Assembly (NCBI GenBank): GCA_038373865.1 | Contig: JAXGGA010001181.1 | Span: forward strand, 1 to 64,000 | Reading direction: 5' to 3' | From: Uloborus plumipes | Lineage: Eukaryota; Arthropoda; Arachnida; Araneae; Uloboridae | Length of the DNA: 64,000 nt | In this document: one piece after another, positions 28,970-40,829 of the stretch | How the letters are laid out: every line of letters begins with the position of its first letter | Position numbering within the stretch: the first letter of the stretch is position 1 | Notes under the pieces: model-generated | What the model was told of the DNA's origin: nothing | The model's input: only the letters and a program-made list of their open reading frames with translations | Database searches by the model: none | Made by a program: the position numbers and the translations under genes

Positions 28970-29420
28970 ATAGTCTAGAAAGAAGCTGCCACGATGAGTT
29001 TAAGTATGGTTTAAATTTTTCATGCGATTTTGCCCAGAAAGACATCAAAGAAAGATTTAATAAAATCCTATCAGAAATAAGCATTCGCAGAATTGAGTCC
29101 AGCAAACACCGAATCCCAACATTTCCTCAGGGGACAGTACTGTCAGAAACTCTTTTGCCAAAAGATAAAAGCTTCCTGTGCCATTAAGGCCACGCCCACA
29201 AGCACCAGCCAATCCGAATTGGGCGTCGCTTCTTTCTGTAAACGCAGAAAAACCAAATAATAGATTTCTCTCCGATAAAAGAAGGAAAAAAAGGAATCGG
29301 AGTCCAGGATTTGTGATCTAGCAATTAAGGACCTTTAATTCCCTGTCATTTTTGGAGCGACCAAACTGAAGTGAAAAGAGCTAAAAAGGAGTGGGAGAGC
29401 AAGGGCTAAAAAATAAATGA

Positions 29421-30603
29421 AGCACACGCAGTAAATGTCCAATTTCGTAATTAAAGATTTTTCTGTTTGCGGCTTTGCTGTAATTAGAGCAAATAATAAG
29501 AGCTGAACTCGCAAGGGGATCTATTATATTTTGGGTCAGAATGTACTGAACGGAACAAAAAGAAATAATGGGAGGAACATAATTCGAAGCTTCCTTTTTT
29601 TTTTCTTTCTCCTCCATTCATTTTTTTATTTATTTTTTAATTCAATTCCTGGTAAATTAAAGAAAGCAGACTTTCTCTTGATTAAAAAGTGGACAAGTTT
29701 TGTCAAAGCGCTTTTATTGTAAAAGCGATTTCAGCGGTTTTAAAATACACATATTTACTACAGAAGAAGCTATTATTTTATTTCTAACTTTGTTAACATT
29801 GTTGTACAATAATATATAATTTATTTAACTTAAAAATTTAGTCCTATTACAGTCGAGCCCCGTTAGCTCAAAGTCTTAAGAGACAGACAAAAAACTTAAG
29901 AGTTATAGAAAGTTATCATAACCTTCTAAAGAGTTTGGGACCAAATGAAAACTTTTCGAAACTCGACGGTACTTCTAAGGTTAGTCCCTGTTTAATAGGG
30001 TAGGGAATAAATGAAATTGTGAGTTTGACACAAGGCGGAGGGGGTCGTTTTTGCAGAAAAAAACATGACATCAACTATAGATACCACTTTTGACATCATT
30101 AAAAACAAAATAAATAAATGAAATCCAGTAAAATTTTAATATTGTCTCCAAATTTAGTGAATTGTCTAAAAAAGCGTGACATCACAATTTTTTTATAACA
30201 ACATTCTTATGAAAAACAGCATGTGACAATGGAAGAAAAAAGGCAAAGACAAAATGTGACACTTTGTGACATAGAGAAGGGGTGAACTCTGTTTTAAAAA
30301 ATGTGGCATCATTTGTGAACCGCCGTTAAAACGAAAAATCAACGAAGCACTGTTAAATTCAGCTCATAATTTTGTTTCTACCTCAAATGCACTTGTTTAC
30401 ACAATGATATAAACTCTGGATTGCTATTGTAAAGCTCTCTGTTAAAAATACAGACTATTGAAAATTTGTTTGTAAATTTAAAGCATGTTTTTAAAAGTTA
30501 ATCACTAAGCAGTGAATTAAAGTACATCCTCACTCATCAGGACAAACTAGAACGAAAAGCGATCTAGTTAAACAAATATCCGTACAATGCGGGTAATAAG
30601 CAG
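29421..30603 (+). repeat. 1183-bp direct duplication, copy 1
   Basis: From AGCACACGCAGTAAATGTCC to GCGGGTAATAAGCAG this segment is repeated at 30947-32129 at a constant offset of 1526 bp, so there are no net indels. I see four substitutions (about 99.7% identity). It contains no coding region. The 63-codon frame in it (29531-29722) is duplicated along with everything else. Confidence 0.97.
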
Positions 30604-30827
30604 GGCTGCGGAGTCGGAGGAAAAATGGTCGACTCCGACTCCGACTCCCGACTCCTGCTCTTTTTTTAATTATTTTTTTTACCCAAATATGAAGAGGGAA
30701 AAACCCTAAACAAAGGTTGAAATATTAAGTCCATTTTTAAAAGTTTCATTTTTATTCATGGTCGTAGCCAGGACTCACTTTAGGGGGGCGGATAGCAAGC
30801 TGGGGTATCCCAGTCGGAGGTCATGAG

Positions 30828-30842
30828 AGGTCATTGTGACCT
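30828..30842. promoter_or_regulatory. Perfect AGGTCA-n3-TGACCT palindrome (IR3), first copy
   Basis: AGGTCATTGTGACCT is an exact inverted repeat of the nuclear-receptor half-site with 3-bp spacing. Nuclear receptors of the ERR/ER type bind such sites. Whether it is used here is unknown; it may simply be part of a repeat family. Confidence 0.35.
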
Positions 30843-30908
30843 CTCAAAAAGTTCAATTTTCTCAAGAATTCTCGCAGGTAATTTCACCACATTCACCTCA
30901 ATTCTCGG

Positions 30909-30923
30909 AGGTCACTGTGACCT
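30909..30923. promoter_or_regulatory. Perfect AGGTCA-n3-TGACCT palindrome (IR3), second copy
   Basis: AGGTCACTGTGACCT, again exact, within a second copy of the surrounding motif (CTC-CAAAAAGT-CAATTTTCTC follows in both). Confidence 0.35.
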
Positions 30924-30946
30924 CCCAAAAAGTCAATTTTCTCCAG

Positions 30947-32129
30947 AGCACACGCAGTAAATGTCCAATTTCGTAATTAAAGATTTTTCTGTTTGCGGCT
31001 TTGCTGTAATTAGAGCAAATAATAAGAGCTGAACTCGCAAGGGGATCTATTATATTTTGGGTCAGAATGTACTGAACGGAACAAAAAGAAATAATGGGAG
31101 GAACATAATTCGAAGCTTCCTTTTTTTTTTCTTTCTCCTCCATTCATTTTTTTATTTATTTTTTAATTCAATTCCTGGTAAATTAAAGAAAGCAGACTTT
31201 CTCTTGATTAAAAAGTGGACAAGTTTTGTCAAAGCGCTTTTATTGTAAAAGCGATTTCAGCGGTTTTAAAATACACATATTTACTACAGAAGAAGCTATT
31301 ATTTTATTTCTAACTTTGTTAACATTGTTGTACAATAATATATAATTTATTTAACTTAAAAATTTAGTCCTATTACAGTCGAGCCCCGTTAGCTCAAAGT
31401 CTTAAGAGACAGACAAAAAACTTAAGAGTTATAGAAAGTTATCATAACCTTCTAAAGAGTTTGGGACCAAATGAAAACTTTTCGAAACTCGACGGTACTT
31501 CTAAGGTTAGTCCCTGTTTGATAGGGTAGGGAATAAATGAAATTGTGAGTTTGACACAAGGCGGAGGGGGTCGTTTTTGCAGAAAAAAACATGACATCAA
31601 CTATAGATACCACCTTTGACATCATTAAAAACAAAATACATAAATGAAATCCAGTAAAATTTTAATATTGTCTCCAAATTTAGTGAATTGTCTAAAAAAG
31701 CGTGACATCACAATTTTTTTATAACAACATTCTTATGAAAAACAGCATGTGACAATGGAAGAAAAAAGGCAAAGACAAAATGTGACACTTTGTGACATAG
31801 AGAAGGGGTGAACTCTGTTTTAAAAAATGTGGCATCATTTGTGGACCGCCGTTAAAACGAAAAATCAACGAAGCACTGTTAAATTCAGCTCATAATTTTG
31901 TTTCTACCTCAAATGCACTTGTTTACACAATGATATAAACTCTGGATTGCTATTGTAAAGCTCTCTGTTAAAAATACAGACTATTGAAAATTTGTTTGTA
32001 AATTTAAAGCATGTTTTTAAAAGTTAATCACTAAGCAGTGAATTAAAGTACATCCTCACTCATCAGGACAAACTAGAACGAAAAGCGATCTAGTTAAACA
32101 AATATCCGTACAATGCGGGTAATAAGCAG
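30947..32129 (+). repeat. 1183-bp direct duplication, copy 2
   Basis: Second copy of 29421-30603. Differences I can see are T-A-ATAGGG against T-G-ATAGGG, ACTTTTGACATC against ACCTTTGACATC, AAATAAATAAATG against AAATACATAAATG, and TGTGAACCGCC against TGTGGACCGCC. Confidence 0.97.
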
Positions 32130-32610
32130 ACCAAATTATTTAAAACGCAAGACTTATCTTTTATCACTGCAAAAGTAATGCTATGTAACAAAATTACATA
32201 GGATCGTTACGTACAAACACGCAACGGTGTCTGACTGATGCTCCATGTACGCCATGTTATTTGTTAGACTATTAATTACTGTAATTTATTTCACGATCTA
32301 TGCCGGAATCGTATATTTAATCAAAATAAAAAGCAAATGTTTGGCGTACTTATAATTACGGTCTTGACATCACATTTAACCTTATCATTTAAAGGTTTAA
32401 AATATTCTACAGAAGAAAAAACTACTTTACATCATACAGTGAAGCCACAGTATTATATGGGGATTTAAAAAAACTTTAAGAGCAAAAAAATAATGTTTTT
32501 ATGTTATGTTATTTTGAAACACACTGTTAAATTTTCAAAAATATCACGTTCAATCGCGATTCATTTATGTAAAAATTCCGGTCGTTATCGGTATTCGACC
32601 AAAAACTTCG

Positions 32611-32625
32611 CAGCCAGGTGGCGCG
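32611..32625 (+). promoter_or_regulatory. CTCF-like site
   Basis: CAGCCAGGTGGCGCG matches all 11 core positions of the CTCF consensus CCASYAGRKGGCRSY (core SYAGRKGGCRS); mismatches are only in the edges. It also contains AGGTGGCGC, the fly-type CTCF core. Confidence 0.4.
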
Positions 32626-35294
32626 GGCATAACTCCCACTAGAACGAGAAACCAACAGCTATTTTTAAGAAATCAACTGAAAAGTCGGTGCATATAGTAG
32701 CTCTGGGTGGAATAAAATAAGAAGATCCCGAGCAAACTGTACTTTCAGTTATTTTAAAATTCAATACTTAGCAAGATTTTGATCGGCGAAAGAATAGTTT
32801 AAATTATGAAGGGTAAAAGGTTTTCAACGCAGGCATTAGATTTTTATTACAAAATAGATAAAGTTTCCTTCAGAACCAATCAAATCAAAATGTGATCAAT
32901 CAAAATCCGGAAACCATCATATCATAATAATAATAAATATCGTGGTTAGAATAATAGTGTTGTAAGTAAGTCATTCTAACAAAGTTTCGAGTCAATGAAA
33001 GTTTTGTAATATGACATCTGTAAAGGAATCAAGACTGCGTAAATTTTCAACAGCAAGAATTGCATTTAAATATAGCTATTTTTTTAATCATAAATCAACT
33101 TTAGTTAAAAGTAACTTGTAACTTTTGAAAAAAAAAAAACCTTCAAATAGTTTTATTGCTGCTATTCTACATTTGCGATGGTTTTGCTGAATGTAAATCT
33201 AGTAAACTAAAAAAAAGATAGCAGAAAATTCTGGCTGCTGGTCCAACCACGACACAATAAACTGATTAACAACACTATCATTAGCACATAACAGTTCAGT
33301 TTTATAGAACATTTTAATAAGTCCCTTGTGACCAATATATTTTAGTTTTTTTTTCTTGAACAATGGGATGTGCAAATACGGTAATTAAAGAAAAACCCTT
33401 AACCAAGCTCAACTCAAATTGTAAAATATAAATTTCACAAAATGCACTAACAAGATGTGTGCAACATCGGATAAAACTCTTTCTGCTAAAATTGTCTCAC
33501 TAACGACTTCCTAAATGTTGACTTTTTTGCTTTCCAACTTTAATTTTCTGTTTGCGAAAACGAGTAGCACAGAATCCTATCATAGTGTCTAGTCTTATGC
33601 AATACTAACAAGGTGTTGGTTACATCACTTCATTTCACCAGTAATTAAGATTATTGTAGTTAGTTATCTCGGAAGTACATGAAAATCAAATAGTCACGAT
33701 TTTCAATGCAAGTTTGCCTTAGTGATTACAATTATGCGTCATAATATCCGGCTTTAGTTATCCATAAAAAGTAAATTGTGTGTGCATTATGGCTGTGAAA
33801 ATAAATACGTGACAAAGAAATATTTGACTGTGAGAATTTTAAATCATTAAACACAGAAGTAAAAGCAAAACAAAACAGCGTGTACAAAAGATTCAAAAAT
33901 AGTGAGATAAACTATGAGTTGATTTTCTTGTCTAATACCAACAAAGGAAACACTTTTAAATTCAAAATATGCATGGAAATCCAAAACACACCTCACTCCG
34001 TATCTTCTCCTAGCTGTAGTTTAAAATGAATTAAAAGTGCACAAAATGCAAAAACTGGTTTAATAATTTGTGGTAATTTACATTATTCTTTCTTAAAATA
34101 AAAATAACAATGTGAAATATCGTAACGTCATATATTTTTTTTTTTCATTCTGATAAATATAAAATGTAGGATCGTAGCAATTTTCAATGCACTACGGATG
34201 CATTTTGAACCACATGCATTTTGAAATCGTTATGCATTATTAACATTAATAACTTGCGCAACAAAGTGTAGGAAACACAACGTTGAGGAGAATTACGTAA
34301 CTAATTTCGGATAATTTTGTAAAGGATGTTTTGCAAATCCCCATTTTTTACTATTTAAACTCTTTATTGTTCCACCTCTTGGCTTTTCTCGGATGACTTT
34401 ACATCCAGGGCTCCCCAATATAACAGGGCACCGCAAAGTGAGCTTTCGCTGTTGACAAGTTTTTTAGGTAACATTCTATTTTTAAGAATTTTAAAAAACT
34501 TAACTCAATAAATATTAAGCATAGATTCTTGAATTTCGTGAAATGACGCCCAGATATTTTAGATTGCATATTTAACTATGTACAACTTAAAATGTAGAAA
34601 AATATCGTCGCTTTTTCATTATACGTTCACCATAATTACTAGCGCGATTTTGGCGGTTTTGAATATTCATCCCATGATCTTTATTTATCATCATATTCAA
34701 TTCTAGAGGGGGAGGAGACACAGAAAATATTCGCTCCTGGTGTCGTCGTCGTCATCTCTTAGAACAGCCCTGCTCGCGCTAAAAATGTCATTAAAAAAAG
34801 GGGTGCCTTGAAGCCCCGAAACACGTGTCTGCAATTAGTCGCCAACTTGAGTATTTTCGACGTCGTTCTAATTCCCCACTGTTATGTAACGAAAATTACC
34901 TGAAATAGCAAAACGTAAAAATTTATGTTTCGTTTCAACTATGAACACGAAACTGCTCTTTTAATGTTCATTTCATCTTAATTCAAATAGGAAAATCATG
35001 GAGCATAATAGAATTATCAGAAATTTTTTTGACTAAATTTGAAATGAAAACGGCCAAAATACAACGATGGTTCTTGACTTATTATTTAGAACGAATTTCT
35101 TGGAGCATAAACCATTTTTATTCAGAAACTACATGCTTAATTCATATTTGTTGAAGGTCATCATAACTCATAAAAAATAGAACAAAATAAAGTTAAGAGG
35201 GTGGGGAGGGGGAGCGGCGGAGGAAGGAAGGTATCCATCGTTGTTCTCTCAGTTAAAAAGTAAACTTTTTTTATTTGGGCAGAAGTCTGTCAGT

Positions 35295-35309
35295 GCTGCC
35301 ATCTACTGG
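35295..35309 (-). promoter_or_regulatory. CTCF consensus match, 15 of 15
   Basis: On the minus strand CCAGTAGATGGCAGC fits the consensus CCASYAGRKGGCRSY at every position. By simple base counting such a match is expected about 0.015 times in 64 kb on both strands with equal base frequencies, and less in AT-rich DNA. Arthropods possess CTCF. Occupancy cannot be judged from sequence. Confidence 0.5.
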
Positions 35310-36696
35310 GATCAACCTGAAAGTTGCAGGAAGCACTGATTATAAAATCAATATGCAAAATAAAGGTTCTACAATTCTAAGTTTGGCAAAAAACCTGAGG
35401 GAGAGAAAGAGCCCGCTAACATCGTGTTTCTATTACCTTAAATTTTCTGGCAATATTCGTCGGTTGAACAGAGCTAATGTATGCGAGATTCGAAAAAACA
35501 ATATTCGCTTCGAATTCCCGCTTAAAACGGACCGTACGCAAAATAAATTTCCATGAGCACAAATTACTGAAGAAGGAAAAAAATAGGGAAGGAGAGAAAG
35601 AGCTTATTTGCAACGCTGCCAAGGAAAATTCAAGCTCCCCGATAAAAAGTTATGAAGTTATTAAACGAAATCCGGTATGTTTTTGACACACACTATAAAT
35701 TTGCTTCTACGGTTTATTGTAATAGGGTTTCTTGGAAAATGAACTTTAATACCCCGGAGTCAGGCTTTTTTCATTATTTACTTTTTCTGTGTTATTTACT
35801 CGGCAAAAAAGAATTTCTTTCGAAAATATTTTCTTTTTTCCGTTCTTGAGGTTCTGTTGCGGACCTTTATGTTATATATCTGCTCTACCTTTCTCTGTAT
35901 ACTAAACATACATGTTCAACATAAAGATAAGGAGTTTTCTTTTTTTCTTCCTTTTGGATTTTCAGATTTCCAAAACTCAACAAAACAAAGTAAACAAGGT
36001 TAAAATTTCGTACAAAAAGCAAATTGGAAAACCTGGAGGCATAAAGGTAAATCACAAATTATTGAGGAAATCAGAGGTTTCAGAGGTAAATTCGATTACA
36101 TTTGCACAACAGTGCTTTCCCCTCATTTTTCTTCCCAGAACAGTTAAATTTAGGTACAAAATACTAATTCTTACATTTGATAAATCGTTAGGTATCATCG
36201 ACTTAAATCCCGTATTTCAAATGAATCAAAGTGTTTAATTTCTAAGAATATGAGTAAAAAACATGAAAAAAAAAAAAATACTGTATGAAACACAAAATAT
36301 TTTTATTTGTTTTTATGACACCCATTTTTTTTTCTTTTAATCAGTCGGTCTAATTTATCTGTATTTTTCATCAAGAATTTTTTTTTCCTTAAGTTTCAAC
36401 TCAATTTTTTTTCTTAATTTTAAAGAATTTTTTTTAAAGCTAGGTGGTTTTTAACCTTTTTCAGAATTAACGTCTTCAAATGGTAACTGACCAAAAGACT
36501 TATATATGTATATTATATACGTACACATACACGCATTGGGACAGGCTTTCTTAAAATGTTAATTCAAGCACGTAACAGCTATTAAAAAATAGTTGCATGG
36601 GATTTCATATTATTTTAGTTTATTTAACTCAGAAATAAAATATAGAAGTGGTGCAAAGTCATCCGGAGTGGCCCAAATATACCCTGAACGACTGAA

Positions 36697-37330
36697 CAGT
36701 AAACTCCCTATTATCAGCGGAATAGGGTGGCTCTGTAAATGCGGATATAAGCGAAAGCCACGGATAATCCGAAAAGTAGGTTAAACACTACTGTACGTCC
36801 ATGAAAGGCGCGCCTAGCACTCACGAACCACTCCACTTAAAAAAGTGGTGATGGGTTGTGAGTGGGAACTTTCCGAAGTTTTCAATTTAAATTGTTTTGC
36901 TATTTTTTGACACATTCAACTGAACTACGAATTTGAAATTAGCATCGTTCTACGTTGTCTGATACGGCTCAAAATGCTTCTTATTATTCTTCCCCTTATT
37001 GTTACCTTTGTTATCACCCCTATTTTGGTAAGAACAGAGAAGACCTGACGTATACGTAAATACGCGGAAGGTTTTACCTTAGAAAATCAGACACTATACT
37101 AGTGTATGCAATAGCAAAGAAAAAAATGTCACACAACACATACATTTAAATTATATCTAAAAATAATAACATTGAATGTCAAAAGTATCTTTAAAAGCTA
37201 AAAACGACTAAAAACGCACTTGCATTTTTTTCTTTTTTTTTTTTTTTGCATTTTGCTCTGTAAATCATCATCGTAAAAAAAAAAAGACAATAGCAGTGTG
37301 AAAGACCCGCGAATAATCAGGAGTTTACCG
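36697..37330. mobile_element. Pogo/Tigger-type MITE
   Basis: The left end CAGTAAACTCCCTATTATCA and the right end, read inward, CGGTAAACTCCTGATTATTC agree at 19 of 24 positions when extended to the shared GCGG. Ends of the type CAGT-AACTCC-TTATCCGCG are characteristic of Tigger-like elements. TA flanks the right end (37331-37332); the left flank is AA. The 634-bp interior is non-coding and contains one copy of the dispersed repeat also found at 22062-23905. Confidence 0.65.
36786..37096 (+). repeat. Dispersed repeat, intact copy
   Basis: Matches, in reverse orientation, the split copy 22062-22118 plus 23632-23905. Conserved landmarks are CACTACTGT, GCGAACCA/ACGAACCA, GTGATGGGTT, AGCATCGTTCTACGTTGT, TCTTCCCCTTATTGTTA and TAAATACGCGGAAGGTTTTA. 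A short hairpin, CACTCAC...GTGAGTG around 36820-36866, lies at its left part. Confidence 0.8.
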
Positions 37331-39683
37331 TATACTATAAATACGAAGATATCTCAAAAAGGACTGGCAAAAATGAGATTAAAGGATTTACGAAAGTTGT
37401 ATCGTTTTTGTAAATGCTGTGTATTTTGAGACCGTTCTAGAAATACGCAAGACTGATCTAGAAAAAATAATTTAACTTTTTATTATATAAATAAATGTTT
37501 AGTGAAAATTTAATACTTACCAACTCTTAACAAAATAAACTCAACCGTGGAAGACATTAAATTAAATCTTTTAAATAGAATGGCTGGATATGCAGCCACG
37601 GTTTCATTCAGCGAAGCGTTTCTTTGCAAAAAGCTTTTAAAGAAAATTATTACGACAAATAATCAGATTTTTAAGTTAAGCTTCTAGTGAGCTTTTTTTC
37701 AATTCACTTTGCCGAAACCTCCCGTATAAAAATGCCGAATTGTCTTGGAAAATAAAGTTTGTTCGAAATTCCACTCAAATCTTGCGTACAAAGTCGCAGA
37801 CTGACATGGCTCCAGTGAAGACGTACGAAGCACGTTCGAAAGAAGTCAAAGACAAAGTGTTTGTTTAGTTTTTTTTTCTGATTTCTTATTACTATTTTAC
37901 CTTTCTAAATTCTAAAACTTTTGAGAAAGCTAGAAAAATTCTTAAATTGCGTTTCTTGGCGCTAAAGAATTACTTCCTCGTCTGAAGACACAAAATGAAA
38001 CAGCTGTACAACAATGAAGTTTCCACTTTTAAAGTTTTGAAGCTAAAGGTGGCAACAGTAAAAAATAGAGAGAAAGAGAGAGAGAGAAATAGAATTTAAA
38101 AAGGAAAAACCTGTGTTTCATTCTCGCTGACTTTCTCATTACTTTTTCGTGCCTTGTGACTTAAGGAAAGAAAAGCCCATGGTTTGCTCCCTTTTCATTT
38201 TTTCCCCTTCAAAATTTCCCCTTTTTTGCTGCCTCTTCCCTTTTTAAACCAAAGTAATTTAAGCACGGCGCGCTGTTTTTCACAGAGTCGTTGATTTTTC
38301 ATCCCTCGAACTTATTTCGAAAGTGGCGCTGGGGAAGAAAAAAAAGCGCCACTTTTCAAACACGGTCCAATGGCTTGCGTGAAGTGATAAAATTAAAGCG
38401 AGGGATTTTCAGGACTTTTTAGTGAGGGTTTTTCTTTTTTTTTAATTCTCCTTTATTTGGCTTTTGTGTTTGGGATGATAACAATACTTTTCGGCAATTG
38501 TTTTTCTTATTACACGGGCCAGGATTAAATGGCGCCGCTCTAGCCGAAACTAATTGAGAAACCTTTTGGCCCAGAGCATATGTTTTCGAAAACTAGTTTT
38601 TAGAAAGTGTCGCCGGTTTAATTTTCCAACATTTCTTTGCGTAATCGTTGCCGAAAGTGTAGAGGAGAAGAAATAAAATCTTGGAGGGATATTTTATCTT
38701 AGAAAAGAAAAGAAAAAGTTTGAATAAAAACTAATTTTGCGAACAAAACGGCTTTTATTTTTGTCACATGCGAACCTATTTGCACTAATTACATAATAGA
38801 AAAAGAAGAATTGTGTCGTTAATTGTTACACCCTACAGTAAAAAGAAAGAAAAGGATATACAGATGACCCTAAAATGATGCTAGAATAAATACACTCAGG
38901 GGAACATTATGCAGTTTAACCTTAAAAGGACTTAATTATTTAATTTTTCTGTAAAAAATGTCTAATTTAAACCATTTTCATTATTACACTATTCGTGAGG
39001 TTCCCTGGTTAGCAAATTCCTATTTCTTCAATGATTTCCAGAACAACGTTGGTACTTTCTCTTCTTCTTCAACTACAGCCCGTGGCTTCTAAATTTGCAC
39101 TTCAAGAGATCTGCATCCCTTCCAGCCGAAGTCTTATGTCTGCGTCGTTTATATTTAAATCTCACACCATCATTCATTGCATTACCATTTGATTAATAGC
39201 GCAAAGCTCGCGGACATGGTTGCTTGAAGATTGCATCAAAATCAACCCTAAGCTTGCCGATTCTTTCCTACAATCACAATCAAATGACAGAGTGAATGCT
39301 AAAACTGATCGATTGGTCAGGAGTACAGAGATACCCCTTGTACACGTCTCTGACACTTGATTAAAAAGCGAAATCAAGGGTAGATTGATTGCTGAGACAA
39401 CAAAGACAAAGAGGTAAGACTCCTTGATAAGGATCCAAGAATGCATCTTAAGAGGTTGGAGCGCGTCCACCTAGTAGTAAGTAGAGCTTTTCAGCTCGTT
39501 CTTGATATTCTAGTTTTATATAATTAGAAAATATAAGGCTAGATAAAACAAGTTTAATATCAATGACACTAAAAGAAAAAATAGCAAGCAAACTGACAAT
39601 GAAAAAAAAAATTATGGAAGATAGTGCGATCCGTTGCCTATTGTTTTGGAACAGAATTTACAGAAATGTCTTTCCAAGAGCTA
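37331..39683. other. Non-coding stretch; unique island at 38.0-38.7 kb
   Basis: No gene is recognised. The part from about 38000 to 38700 is unique and less AT-rich. It includes a small hairpin with 11-bp arms AAAGTGGCGCT/AGCGCCACTTT (38320-38330 and 38345-38355) and a (GA)n-like tract near 38069-38087. The 98-codon minus frame at 39174-39470 has no recognisable domain. Confidence 0.45.
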
Positions 39684-40031
39684 CACTGTAAAAAATGAAT
39701 GTTGTTTTTACAGTATAATACAGCGAATTTTATAGTAATAAGCTGTAAAAATTGCCAATTTTAGAGTAATAAACTGTAAAATTGCTAATTTTAGTTTATT
39801 ACTGTACATTTTACAGTTTTAAACTGGAATCTCTGCTGCCAATATTATACTGTTGTTTTTATAGTATAATACAGCTAAATTTTACGGCATTAAACTGTAA
39901 AATTTCTAACTTTAGTATAAGAAACTAAAATTTCTGGGTTTACAGTTTATTATTGTGCGTTTTACAGTTTTAACTTAAAACATCAGTTACCAGTATTATA
40001 CTGTAAAAACAACAGTTCACTTTTTGCAGTG
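39684..40031 (+). mobile_element. CACTG foldback MITE, copy F (two modules)
   Basis: It starts CACTGTAAAAAATGAATG and ends TTCACTTTTTGCAGTG, with TA on both flanks (39682-39683 and 40032-40033). Length is 348 bp. The first module ends at GGAATCTCTGCTGCCAATAT, and a second left-type module follows at once (TTGTTTTTATAGTATAATAC). Non-coding. Confidence 0.87.
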
Positions 40032-40829
40032 TATTGATGGCTATCCCAATAAAGCTGTATGCTGATATTTTTTGTGAATAAGTGCCTCAGATTACAGAAT
40101 TCAGACTCACCCTACCCTTAAATATGAAAACAACTTCCCTAAATATGAATACAAAAAATTAAATTGCATGAAGGAGGTGATGGCAATATTTACTTTTGAA
40201 AAGGATATTACGAGGAAACTTAGCTCCTAAAAGTATTATTGAAGAATAAGTAGCTCTATAGAAATTACCTTAAAAAGAGACATAGAAGAGAAGGATGTAA
40301 TTTCGTCATGGAGATGACGACAAAGGGCAGTAACTACGACGGAAAGACCACCAAATATAATTTCATAGAATCGGGCATTGCTCCCAAAGAGTTAGAAAAG
40401 CTCTGCTATATAAGCACCAGACGTCTGTTCCAAATCAGATAAAATATCTCTACGAAACAGGAAAGAAACAAAAGCCGAGGTGGAGCACTCTAATGCGTCC
40501 CAGTAGATCAAACTCCTCCCTGCTTAGTTATGTTTCTCCTCCATCTTTCTTTTCACCACTTTGCCGGCTACCGTCCACAGTCCCTTAGCTGTAACTTTAA
40601 CCAGCTTTTCTTGAGCTCCGCATGCGATAAAGTTCAAGACAAAATTCCGAAAGTTGGATTTTTTTGTTTCTTTTGCCGTCATGTTTAAAATATTATTGTC
40701 ATTTTTTACCCCAAGCATTTGCTCAATTGTTTTAAGTTTGAAATCTTTATTACTGTATTATAGCTAATGTTACAAAAAATGAGTCAAAAATCAGCAACAG
40801 TTTTTTCATGGCTCTTAATTTGATCTTTA
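40032..40829. other. Non-coding spacer
   Basis: No gene is supported; a 64-codon minus frame at 40524-40718 has no family signature. Confidence 0.45.

Larger units (their letters stand above)
25324..29420. other. Non-coding stretch with two less AT-rich islands
   Basis: Two segments, about 25560-26050 and 27050-27470, are unique and noticeably less AT-rich. Their open frames (69 codons at 25823, 127 at 27074) show no known domain and no splice-consistent pattern I can defend. They may be conserved non-coding DNA. GCACCATCTACTC near 27057 is a weak CTCF-like match. The stretch also holds a 12-G run (28641-28652), a 28-A run (28699-28726) and a 16-G run (28954-28969). The 100-bp neighbourhood 28630-28740 looks like slippage-prone sequence, not coding. 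Confidence 0.45.
30604..30946. other. Spacer between the 1183-bp duplicates, with transposon end and IR3 palindromes
   Basis: The spacer begins with CAGGGCTGCGGAGTCGGAG (from 30601), the same end as at 19743-19761, followed by repeated GACTCC. A block GGTCGTAGCCAGGACTCAC follows near 30759. Two copies of a motif of about 37 bp around AGGTCAnTGTGACCT (30828-30842 and 30909-30923) are 81 bp apart. No coding region is present. Confidence 0.7.
32130..36696. other. AT-rich non-coding stretch with two CTCF-like sites
   Basis: No gene is recognised. The open frames at 35275-36238 (65-108 codons, several overlapping) have no identifiable domain. CTCF-like motifs at 32611 and 35295 are listed separately. 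Around 36448, GGTGGTTTTTAACCTTTTTC resembles a hAT terminus without a partner. The rest shows no assignable structure. Confidence 0.45.
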
